Shown piece by piece: positions 1 through 5,647 of a stretch of DNA of 48,175 nucleotides (its first letter is position 1; each line of letters begins with the position of its first letter). The DNA lies in the NCBI GenBank assembly GCA_019135895.1, contig JAGVVH010000482.1:1-48175 (forward strand). Reading direction: 5' to 3'. A program made the translations under genes and the position numbers. A model generated the notes under the pieces. That model made no database searches. It was not told the DNA's origin and saw only the letters and a program-made list of their open reading frames with translations. The DNA comes from Bacteroidota bacterium (GTDB lineage: Bacteria > Bacteroidota > Bacteroidia > Bacteroidales > WCHB1-69).

Positions 1-160
1 TAAATGAATTGGGACGCTTGGTTTTGTTTTTATAGGCTTGGTTTTGTAGTTCTAGCCCTTTATTAAAGACCAGTCTACAACAGCCACAAACCTGATTGAA
101 ATATCTGATTTGGGCTCGGTTAGGTGATATCCTGGTCTTATAAGCCCTGAATATAATCAT
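1..160 (-). CDS. TnpB/OrfB-family (IS605/IS1341-type) RNA-guided nuclease, N-terminal part, cut by window edge
   Basis: The first 53 codons are visible and the gene continues beyond the left edge. The start MIIFRAYKTRISPNRAQ, followed by the CGCCRLVFNKGL segment, matches the helix-turn-helix N-terminal domain of OrfB_IS605/TnpB proteins, where a Y-[KR]-[FT]-R-[IL]-x-P-[TN] opening is followed by GxxRxVxN. TnpB is an RNA-guided DNA endonuclease that keeps IS200/IS605 elements in place. The ATG lies six bases after AAGGAC. No TnpA transposase is seen in the window, so this may be a stand-alone (IS1341-type) copy. The RuvC residues and any omega-RNA would lie outside the window. Confidence 0.72.
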   Translation of the reverse strand, partial: MIIFRAYKTRISPNRAQIRYFNQVCGCCRLVFNKGLELQNQAYKNKTKRPNSF

Positions 161-178
161 TAATGTGTCCTTATCAGA

Positions 179-274
179 TTATCTAAGAAGTCTCACACGA
201 ATCGTCCACGCACCTGTGGAGCAAACTCCTAAAGCAAAGCTGTCGGTTACCTGATAAACATGTACTTCAGTCAT
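179..274 (-). CDS. Small hypothetical protein (31 aa)
   Basis: A 31-codon ORF starting MTEVHVYQVTDSF. Its ATG follows a good ribosome binding site (AAAGAAGG) and overlaps the end of the upstream 38-codon ORF, which suggests coupled translation. It lies directly ahead of the TnpB-like gene. No family recognised. Confidence 0.4.
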   Translation of the reverse strand: MTEVHVYQVTDSFALGVCSTGAWTIRVRLLR

Positions 275-383
275 TTGTTCTGCCTTCTTTCAGAATGTCC
301 ATCGCTTCTGTGCAAAGGTACCTGAAGTTTGCTATTTCTTCCATACTGGTAAGAACTAGTTTCGTATCATCATCGATGTACAT
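267..383 (-). CDS. Small hypothetical protein (38 aa)
   Basis: A 38-codon ORF starting MYIDDDTKLVLTSMEE, acidic with a helical tail (ATEAMDILKEG-like spacing of charges). An in-frame stop lies just upstream, so the ATG is the only standard start. No clear ribosome binding site precedes it, so confidence is limited. Its stop overlaps the start of the next small ORF. Confidence 0.35.
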   Translation of the reverse strand: MYIDDDTKLVLTSMEEIANFRYLCTEAMDILKEGRTND

Positions 384-488
384 GATCAGTGATTATTTAT
401 CATGATCTACGAATAATGTAACTTTCTGGTCTCTTAGTGTTCTCATACCTAACAAAATCATAGGTTTATTCCCCTTCTGGGGAGTCAG

Positions 489-911
489 TTATTTGGTATT
501 GGCTCGTAATACGTGCCTATGCCAGCATGCTTGTTTAATGATTATGCTTATTGCGTTGAAGATCCCTTCACTTGAGAGATAGAGATCAACGCTGTTTATC
601 CAAGGATTCTCAAAAAGAGCTTCCTTGATAAGATTAATGGTGTATGTGCTATGCGTGGAAGCGTCGATCCCAAATTTGTGTGCACGAATGGGTTCGATTC
701 CCGAAAGCTTCTCTTCTGTCCACCCAGTAAACGCTGAACTATCATCATCTCTATAATATCCATAGTAGATGATATAGGTATCAGGCTCAAAAGGACTGTA
801 GATGTATTGTGTTTTTGGTTCTCTGAGTAGTTCTTCGAATAGATCATGATCTATAAGTTCTACTTCGAACTTAGAGACCATGCATGTGATTGTGTTGTTT
901 TCTGGAAGCAT
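489..911 (-). CDS. Hypothetical phage protein (140 aa), possible member of a local paralogous family
   Basis: The ATG is preceded by AAGAGGG at good spacing. The N-terminal half is beta-rich and acidic. The C-terminal half contains the segment INLIKEALFENPWINSV followed by a helix with spaced aromatic and alanine residues. A similar segment (amphipathic helix, [FY]P[WxL], gap, W/F, second helix with A) recurs in at least six other minus-strand proteins of this window (for example 8654-9175 and 13727-14077). Function unknown. A small CCCC-AGAA-GGGG hairpin lies just after the stop. Confidence 0.75.
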   Translation of the reverse strand: MLPENNTITCMVSKFEVELIDHDLFEELLREPKTQYIYSPFEPDTYIIYYGYYRDDDSSAFTGWTEEKLSGIEPIRAHKFGIDASTHSTYTINLIKEALFENPWINSVDLYLSSEGIFNAISIIIKQACWHRHVLRANTK

Positions 912-934
912 GTTGTTCCCTCTTGTTTATTTAG

Positions 935-1237
935 TTATAGTATATGTTTCTGTGGCAGTGTGTCGATTTCGATTACTTCTATTGATGTGCTTCTGCCATA
1001 GTCTCTGTGGCATGCGAAAATGAATGCATAGTTCACATGTCCATCTGGACATATGTTAGGCACTAATCTTCCCCCAGGGTAATATCGCTTCTTGCATTGT
1101 GTACATTCGAAGGTAGCTGTATGAGTTTCTACATCGTTAATATTTGTATTATAGAGAATTAGATCTATAGATATAATGATACTCTCATATGGAATCGTTG
1201 ACATTAATGAGCAAGAGCAAGACTGCCGAGGTTTCAT
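935..1237 (-). CDS. Small zinc-ribbon-like hypothetical protein (100 aa)
   Basis: The start chosen is MKPRQSCSCS at 1237, eight bases after GAAAGGAC; the frame is open 13 codons further upstream but has no better site. The middle shows CTQCKKRYYPGG, then NICPDGHVNYAF: a C-x2-C and C-x3-H pair that could bind zinc. Function unknown. It sits in the minus-strand run of small genes with short gaps. Confidence 0.65.
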   Translation of the reverse strand: MKPRQSCSCSLMSTIPYESIIISIDLILYNTNINDVETHTATFECTQCKKRYYPGGRLVPNICPDGHVNYAFIFACHRDYGRSTSIEVIEIDTLPQKHIL

Positions 1238-1251
1238 TGTATTCTGTCCTT

Positions 1252-1437
1252 TCATGCACCATAACCTTGGTGCCATTGTTTGTCTTCTGGCAGATTGTCC
1301 TTTTCGTCTTCGGGAATTATATGGATGAGTTCTACATCCATAGATTTTTGATAGACGGTTTTGCCTCCTTGGGGAATTCGTGCTTTTGTGAGAGCATCAG
1401 ATCTGCGTTCTTCTTCTGTATCTCCGTAGGCAATTAC
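1252..1437 (-). CDS. Small ORF without a standard start (about 61 aa), or tail of a frameshifted gene
   Basis: This open frame reads VIAYGDTEEERRSDALTKAR... to ...DKQWHQGYGA and has a protein-like charge pattern. There is no ATG, GTG or TTG start in frame. It lies in the +1 frame relative to the upstream gene (1442-1816), which ends in ATGTAGGGAAG after a run of seven A on the coding strand. Either translation starts at ATT (1434) after AGGGAAG, or one base differs in the A-run and the frame belongs to the upstream gene. It ends 15 bases before the next start. Confidence 0.4.
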   Translation of the reverse strand, partial: VIAYGDTEEERRSDALTKARIPQGGKTVYQKSMDVELIHIIPEDEKDNLPEDKQWHQGYGA

Positions 1438-1441
1438 TTCC

Positions 1442-1816
1442 CTACATTGGATTGTTGTTCTTTTTTTCTAGGGCCTGAGTAATAATAGCAGCTATATTTG
1501 GAGTAATTGGTCCATCTCCGAATACAGCCTCAATAAGATCGACCATTAATTGGCGATGCATATTGGCTGGTGTTGAAGTTTTAGGACCAACAAGTCCAAG
1601 CTCGGTCTTAATCTGAAGATCTGAAATACCTTGCCGTTGACGCTCCTGCATATATCGACAGATTTCCGCAATAGTAGCATTGGCGGCAAGAGCGGATGGA
1701 GAGTAATTCCGCTTTGCATTAGTTATGGCAGCATCTGACACTATAATTCTTACGGTCCTATGACCAGCGGGTGTGATACGTCCGTCTACGGTTCCTTCAT
1801 TATTTACCTTGTACAT
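1442..1816 (-). CDS. Hypothetical DNA-binding-like protein (124 aa), paralog of 2747-3115
   Basis: The ATG follows AAAGGGATG. The protein aligns with the product at 2747-3115 over its length: VRIIVSDAAITNA versus VQLVISNETLAKA near the N-terminus, and DLIEAVFGDGPITPNI versus QVIEAVIGEGEMTEQV near the C-terminus. The helical centre, with a KTELGLVGPKTSTPAN segment, resembles a helix-turn-helix (the paralog reads IKQVAHRLRVGKTT). This suggests a pair of related small regulators. DNA binding is inference. See the entry at 1252-1437 for a possible frameshift at its 3' end. Confidence 0.7.
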   Translation of the reverse strand: MYKVNNEGTVDGRITPAGHRTVRIIVSDAAITNAKRNYSPSALAANATIAEICRYMQERQRQGISDLQIKTELGLVGPKTSTPANMHRQLMVDLIEAVFGDGPITPNIAAIITQALEKKNNNPM

Positions 1817-1865
1817 CGTTTCATCCCTTTCATTATTGGATATGTCGATTCAAGTATGCACAAAT

Positions 1866-1888
1866 CGACACGTAATACATACGTGTCG
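1866..1888. promoter_or_regulatory. Perfect 9-bp inverted repeat (CGACACGTA / TACGTGTCG)
   Basis: Two perfect 9-base arms are separated by ATACA in the gap between two minus-strand genes (1442-1816 and 2025-2243), near the possible DNA-binding protein. It could be an operator or an RNA hairpin. There is no T-tract in the direction of transcription. Confidence 0.5.
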
Positions 1889-1911
1889 AAAGGATAAATG
1901 TATGGTGCTAG

Positions 1912-1948
1912 GTGCTTTTCTTATATGACATATGTCTAAGGAAAGCAC
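1912..1948. promoter_or_regulatory. 12-bp inverted repeat (hairpin)
   Basis: GTGCTTTTCTTA pairs with TAAGGAAAGCAC (one G-U) around a 13-base loop. It lies between the same two genes as the 1866 palindrome. A T-run does not follow on the minus strand, so it is not a classic terminator. Confidence 0.45.
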
Positions 1949-2024
1949 ACTTTGAATCACCACCCACAGGTAGCAAAGCTGCGCTATGGTAGGTGTATGT
2001 AGCCAATTTCTTTTGATTTAAGTT

Positions 2025-2243
2025 TTAGCTTTTCATGCTGATATACCGCTGATATGCGGACTCGGCGGTTCCAAGAAGCTCTACTGCATCAGTATAGTTT
2101 CTTGATGCAAGGCACCATTCTGCAGAAGATAGAGATTCTTGCCATGCGTCTGCCTGAGAGGGTGAAGTAATCGTATTGTTGCTATATAGCTGACAGACAA
2201 GATCTGCAGCTACATGATGCACTTGATTTAGATTCATCCTCAT
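2025..2243 (-). CDS. Small hypothetical helical protein (72 aa)
   Basis: The start MRMNLNQVHH overlaps the upstream stop as ATGA, so translation is probably coupled to 2240-2728. AAGGGAAA lies upstream. The sequence is helical (AWQESLSSAEWCLASRNYTDAVELLG), with a tetratricopeptide-like look in the second half. No family recognised. Confidence 0.65.
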   Translation of the reverse strand: MRMNLNQVHHVAADLVCQLYSNNTITSPSQADAWQESLSSAEWCLASRNYTDAVELLGTAESAYQRYISMKS

Positions 2244-2728
2244 CTTGATTTCCCTTTCTTGGGTTTTTCAGATTGATCATACCTACACGAGTTGACAAAT
2301 TGTTTTGAGAATTCGATTTTGGCTTCTTCTAGAATGGATGGGAGGTTATCTTGAATTTGTTTAAGAGCCGCCCATGTTAGGGCGGTTACCCATGAAGTAT
2401 ATGTAGGATCTGGATATCCTTCGGAGTCAGCATCTTTGAGCTCTGGAAACTCACGATATGCTTCCTCGATAATATCCTTGGTGAATTTGATGTAATATCC
2501 ACAACATGTAAAGCGTGGCATCCTAGGAAAGCCAGCTATTACGTTTTCGTCAATATATTCATTTATTAGAATATATCGTTTATACCCGGTTTCACGCCCC
2601 CTAACGAGTAATGGTATGTATATGACTTTGTTGCTCTGATCTGTGCGTTCGAATAGCTCTACTAGTTCTTGCATGTAAGCCGAGTCTTCGACTGTGCTAA
2701 TCATGTATGGTGGGTCTATGTTAACCAT
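2240..2728 (-). CDS. Hypothetical phage protein (162 aa)
   Basis: The ATG follows AAGGAGATG. The N-terminal half is beta-rich. The C-terminal half has DIIEEAYREFPEL, then TSWVTALTWAALKQ, the same helix-[FY]P-...-W-helix pattern seen in other small minus-strand proteins here. A basic tail (SEKPKKGKSR) closes it. Function unknown. Confidence 0.72.
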   Translation of the reverse strand: MVNIDPPYMISTVEDSAYMQELVELFERTDQSNKVIYIPLLVRGRETGYKRYILINEYIDENVIAGFPRMPRFTCCGYYIKFTKDIIEEAYREFPELKDADSEGYPDPTYTSWVTALTWAALKQIQDNLPSILEEAKIEFSKQFVNSCRYDQSEKPKKGKSR

Positions 2729-2746
2729 ACGGTCTCATCTCCTTAA

Positions 2747-3115
2747 CTAAAAATCTGATGTACTAGCTTGCGTTCTACTGAGCGTATTCTTTAGTAGCTC
2801 TGCTACCTGCTCAGTCATTTCACCTTCTCCGATTACGGCCTCGATAACTTGCTCAATGAGTTTAGATCTCATGGCATTTGACTCTTTTTGATTGGTAGTT
2901 TTACCAACCCTAAGTCGGTGTGCCACCTGCTTAATAGAGAGGCCATACTCGTCCATAAGCCGTTTTACAGCTGTAACAACTGCTGCGCTATCATGCTCTG
3001 GAATCTCCTCAATAGTGACGATCTTCATAGCTTTGGCTAATGTCTCGTTAGAGATGACTAATTGAACAAATCGCTTTCCTTTAGGAGCGGTGGGTTTAGT
3101 TAGTCGCTTTGCCAT
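2747..3115 (-). CDS. Hypothetical HTH-like protein (122 aa), paralog of 1442-1816
   Basis: The ATG follows AAAGGAGAATC. A basic N-terminus (KRLTKPTAPKGKRF) leads into a strand-helix unit and then YGLSIKQVAHRLRVGKTTNQ, which reads like a helix-turn-helix. The C-terminal IEQVIEAVIGEGEMTEQVAEL is shared with the paralog 1 kb downstream. A DNA-binding regulator is the best guess, from motif shape only. Confidence 0.68.
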   Translation of the reverse strand: MAKRLTKPTAPKGKRFVQLVISNETLAKAMKIVTIEEIPEHDSAAVVTAVKRLMDEYGLSIKQVAHRLRVGKTTNQKESNAMRSKLIEQVIEAVIGEGEMTEQVAELLKNTLSRTQASTSDF

Positions 3116-3148
3116 AGTGATTCTCCTTTGGTTTCATTGGGGTCTCTT

Positions 3149-3310
3149 TTAGGTTGAGTACAGCAGAATAACTTCTGCTGCTACAGCAAGAAGCCAGAAA
3201 CCGGCAACGGTTTCCTTCCAGTATGGAATGTTATCTGTTTGTTTAAAGCCAATGGCAATATTAGTAAATGCAATTGCCATGGCAAGGATAAAGACCATAG
3301 ATCCGATCAT
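3149..3310 (-). CDS. Small two-helix membrane protein (53 aa)
   Basis: The frame is open further upstream, but the site AAAGGAAAGGAACC places the start at MIGSMVFIL (3310). Two hydrophobic helices (about residues 2-20 and 32-50) flank a short polar loop (KQTDNIPYWKE), so both ends should face the same side. It could act on the host membrane. Function unknown. Confidence 0.65.
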   Translation of the reverse strand: MIGSMVFILAMAIAFTNIAIGFKQTDNIPYWKETVAGFWLLAVAAEVILLYST

Positions 3311-3373
3311 TTGTTGGTTCCTTTCCTTTATGTACTCCCCATGATCTTCTATCATTGGGAAGTAAAATAGAAA

Positions 3374-3401
3374 GAGCCCAAGCTTTAGTAGCCTTGGGCT
3401 C
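3374..3401 (-). promoter_or_regulatory. 9-bp hairpin with a conserved CTTTAGTAG loop, copy 1
   Basis: GAGCCCAAG pairs perfectly with CTTGGGCTC around CTTTAGTAGC. It lies between the stop of 3420-3926 and the next start. A second copy at 3952-3983 keeps the loop but has different outer stem bases that still pair. Confidence 0.6.
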
Positions 3402-3419
3402 TGACGCCAGCATGGTCAG

Positions 3420-3926
3420 TTACGAGGATACCCACTGCTTGCGGACGATTTCCTCGATGACTAGCTCGTCATGCTGTAGCTCGGAGCATTGCTGTTCGGC
3501 AAGTCTCCTTCGGGCCACAGCCTTGAGGTAATCCCACAACAGAGGATCCTTGTTCTTATGCATACGGAAGAGAGTTTCTCGCCAACTACCTTCGGTACTC
3601 TCTAGGTACCGAAGTGCCTCAGTGTAGAGTCCGTATGCATCTATGCCAAACTGCAGAATGAGGTCTACAGACTCGCTGTTGTGTTCGGGTGACTTGTACC
3701 TGTACACAAGATCCTGATAGGAACTGACAGAGCCTCTTGGTACATCAAGCTGATGAAAACCCAACGCTTCTATAACTGCATATAGCGTGTGTATTTCGGG
3801 GGACCCGCCGATATAAACGACATAGTCCCAATCTGAGTCTGCTTGATGGATCCCAAGCCTTCGAGATCCTGTCAGTTCGTACTCGAAGCCAAGATGGGAG
3901 AGCAGAGCAACTATTACTTTCCTCAT
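3420..3926 (-). CDS. Pol-beta-superfamily nucleotidyltransferase (168 aa)
   Basis: The start is MRKVIVALLSHLG at 3926, after AAAGGAAG. The motif GSRRLGIHQADSDWDYVV fits the nucleotidyltransferase signature G-S-x-x-x-G...S-D-x-D, and VDLIL supplies the third acidic strand. A helical C-terminus (WDYLKAVARRRLAEQQ) follows. Family members transfer a nucleotide to a protein, RNA or small molecule; the substrate is unknown. Phages often encode such enzymes among early genes. Confidence 0.78.
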   Translation of the reverse strand: MRKVIVALLSHLGFEYELTGSRRLGIHQADSDWDYVVYIGGSPEIHTLYAVIEALGFHQLDVPRGSVSSYQDLVYRYKSPEHNSESVDLILQFGIDAYGLYTEALRYLESTEGSWRETLFRMHKNKDPLLWDYLKAVARRRLAEQQCSELQHDELVIEEIVRKQWVSS

Positions 3927-3951
3927 TTTTCTTCCTTTCATGGAAGACAGA

Positions 3952-3983
3952 ATAAGCCCAATCTTTAGTAGCCTTGGGCTTAT
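3952..3983 (-). promoter_or_regulatory. 10-bp hairpin with a conserved CTTTAGTAG loop, copy 2
   Basis: ATAAGCCCAA pairs with TTGGGCTTAT around TCTTTAGTAGCC. On the plus strand it is followed by TTTTTT, so it resembles a terminator in that direction, although all nearby genes are on the minus strand. Compare the copy at 3374-3401. Confidence 0.6.
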
Positions 3984-3986
3984 TTT

Positions 3987-4195
3987 TTACTCACTAAGCT
4001 TGGCGAAGATGTTAAGCATACGCTCGACATCGTCAATCGTTACATAAAGTGCCCAGCCTGGATCTGGTTCCCTATAAAGGGATACCAGATACCTAAGCCC
4101 GTTAGGACACGTGACGTGTTGTACCAGATTTCAGCCTGGTCACGTGCCTTGTAGGCGGTCTCCTGAGCCCAGGTATCAGACTCACGAGGAGTCAT
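3987..4195 (-). pseudogene. Possible frameshifted small gene, duplicate of 4564-4702
   Basis: From an ATG at 4195 the frame reads MTPRESDTWAQETAYKARDQ and stops after 51 codons. The -1 frame carries RYLVSLYREPDPGWALYV... to LSE. That tail matches the tail at 4564-4702 (YLISLYREPDPDLELYV) with conservative changes, so it has been under protein selection. No classic slippery site is seen at the frame junction. It may be a decayed gene, a sequence error, or a gene with an unusual start. Confidence 0.4.
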
Positions 4196-4212
4196 ACCTA
4201 CCACCCCAGGAG

Positions 4213-4539
4213 CTACGAACTAGCCCATCCAGCGAAGACATAGATGGTTTCGCCCTGCTTCTTCTCCAGCGTGGGGATACAGAGGACTGGTCCCCACTTG
4301 GTCAGCTCTGGATTCTCGCTGTGCCGATCCGCCGTCTCGAAGGCTTTCTCCTCCGTGGGGGCAGTGGGGAACATGATGAAGCATTGCTTCCCCTTTTCGT
4401 CCAGGAGGTGATACTTTTCTGCGATGGTTCCGGTGTAGCCCTCATGTCCCCACCGGTACTGCGCCTCCCTTACAGCCTTCTCGAAGGCTTCCTGTGGGGT
4501 ACGACCCGCTGCCGATTCGACGAAATATTCTGCTGACAT
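4213..4539 (-). CDS. Hypothetical phage protein with a GYTGTIAEK motif (108 aa)
   Basis: The ATG follows AAAGGGAG. The segment RTPQEAFEKAVREAQYRWGHEGYTGTIAEK is, as I recall, typical of a widespread small phage protein family of unknown role (A-F-x-x-A-V-x-x-A, then G-Y-[ST]-G-T-I-A-E-K). The rest is a beta-rich core ending in VFAGWASS. Confidence 0.75.
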   Translation of the reverse strand: MSAEYFVESAAGRTPQEAFEKAVREAQYRWGHEGYTGTIAEKYHLLDEKGKQCFIMFPTAPTEEKAFETADRHSENPELTKWGPVLCIPTLEKKQGETIYVFAGWASS

Positions 4540-4563
4540 GTAGCACTCCCTTTCATGTGTACC

Positions 4564-4702
4564 TCAGGATGCGATGCTAAGCATATACTCAGCATCTTTA
4601 ATCATAACGTAGAGCTCCAGGTCTGGATCTGGTTCTCTATAAAGGGATATCAGATACCAAGTGCCCTCCGCTCACAATCGCGTGCACAATAGTCATATTC
4701 AT
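4564..4702 (-). pseudogene. Possible frameshifted small gene, duplicate of 3987-4195
   Basis: A strong site (AAGGAGGAGTAA) precedes ATG at 4702, but that frame stops after 18 codons. The +1 frame carries WYLISLYREPDPDLELYV... to LSIAS, homologous to the tail at 3987-4195. The two copies need opposite frame changes, so programmed shifting is unlikely. Confidence 0.38.
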
Positions 4703-4794
4703 TTACTCCTCCTTATAGGGGTTATATATCTTCTGAAGTGCGATGTCCCAGTCCGCTGCGCTTGCTTGGTAAGCTCATCAGTGCTTGGCAGACA

Positions 4795-4829
4795 GGAGGA
4801 TTGGATAGAAAATATCCACCCAATCCTCC
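4795..4829 (-). terminator. Hairpin just after the stop of 4838-5344
   Basis: GGAGGATTG pairs with CAATCCTCC, with extra inner pairs GATA/TATC. It starts nine bases after the stop codon. There is no T-run downstream on the minus strand, so it may be an RNA-stabilising hairpin instead of a terminator. Confidence 0.4.
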
Positions 4830-4837
4830 CGTTTCGC

Positions 4838-5344
4838 TTACCAGATAGGGGTATCATCCCCTCCCGTGCCTGCGGCTACGCTTCGATGAGTTGCAGCCTG
4901 ATCCCAATCAAAGTTGGGATCGAGCTGTAGGCACCAGGTCTCAAAGATATTGACTTCCTCCTCCGTAGCGTCGCGGCACCTCATAATGCCATTGACGCTC
5001 TCGACGGTCTTAAATTCAGACCCATCGAGAGTGCGAGATACAACAATCCACGAAATCGTGGACGTTGCCCCACGCTTACGCAGTGGGCTCTTATTCCCAC
5101 TTAGGATCTGGCGGATTGCCACTGGAGTGGCATCCACCATCTCGATGGCTCGAACGACCATTGCCGGACTCATAGAGAGTCCGTATCCAGCCATCATTGA
5201 GGAGTAAGCACTCCTCTGGTGGCTGGCCGTTACGACAATTGGGCCTACCTTAAGCCCATTTTGTCGCATGGTTCCAACGTACTGTTCAACCCCGTCCTTT
5301 ACGGACTGGGGTACGTTTTGGAGCCCGATCTTGATGATCTGCAT
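4838..5344 (-). CDS. Hypothetical protein (168 aa) downstream of the RNA polymerase
   Basis: The ATG follows AAAAGGAAC. The protein reads as mixed alpha/beta, with TMRQNGLKVGPIVVTASHQRS, a central helical part (AMVVRAIEMVDATPVAIRQIL) and a basic patch KSPLRKRGATS. No family recognised. It is the first gene after the polymerase terminator and is preceded by a strong hairpin at 5382-5414. Confidence 0.68.
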   Translation of the reverse strand: MQIIKIGLQNVPQSVKDGVEQYVGTMRQNGLKVGPIVVTASHQRSAYSSMMAGYGLSMSPAMVVRAIEMVDATPVAIRQILSGNKSPLRKRGATSTISWIVVSRTLDGSEFKTVESVNGIMRCRDATEEEVNIFETWCLQLDPNFDWDQAATHRSVAAGTGGDDTPIW

Positions 5345-5381
5345 AATATGTTCCTTTTCTTTTTCTCTTTACTTATTTCTG

Positions 5382-5414
5382 GATGACAACTATCACTAAG
5401 TGATTTTTGTCATC
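5382..5414 (-). promoter_or_regulatory. Strong leader hairpin upstream of 4838-5344, in a 300-bp gene-free stretch
   Basis: GATGACAA pairs with TTGTCATC, with an inner ATCAC/GTGAT helix and a TTA loop. The stretch 5345-5647 has no convincing gene. It also holds a GCTATGCGGCTTTGCCC motif (about 5483-5501) that recurs near 5630, near 9683 and, more loosely, near 1980, plus the polymerase terminator at 5576-5627. Confidence 0.55.
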
Positions 5415-5575
5415 TCAGTTGTGAATCTTCAAAACTTCTTACATTCTCCTTTCTTGGGGAGTCGCACTCTCCTCTCGCCTCGGGCAAAGCCGCATAGCGT
5501 TCTGGCACCGTAGCCTATCAGTTTATAGTGATAAGACACGGTAGACTCCGCATGCGCTTTCTCTCTGCCTAAAGC

Positions 5576-5627
5576 AAAAAAGGGGCGAGGACCAAGGCCG
5601 GATAGAAACGACCCTGGTCCTCACCCT
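5576..5627 (-). terminator. Intrinsic terminator of the RNA polymerase gene
   Basis: On the minus strand GGGTGAGGACCAGGG pairs with CCTTGGTCCTCGCCC (15 positions, with G-U pairs) and is followed directly by TTTTTT. It begins about 20 bases after the stop codon of 5648-8560. Confidence 0.92.
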
Positions 5628-5647
5628 GGGTAAAGCCGCACAGCCTA

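Noticed and set aside
1442..1475. dnaX-like -1 frameshift at AAAAAAG in the gene at 1442
   Set aside because: The -1 frame meets a stop after nine codons; only the +1 frame is long, and no +1 signal is known to me at such a site.
4111..4536. A 141-codon plus-strand frame
   Set aside because: Antisense to the 4213-4539 gene, which has a good site and a recognisable GYTGTIAEK motif.
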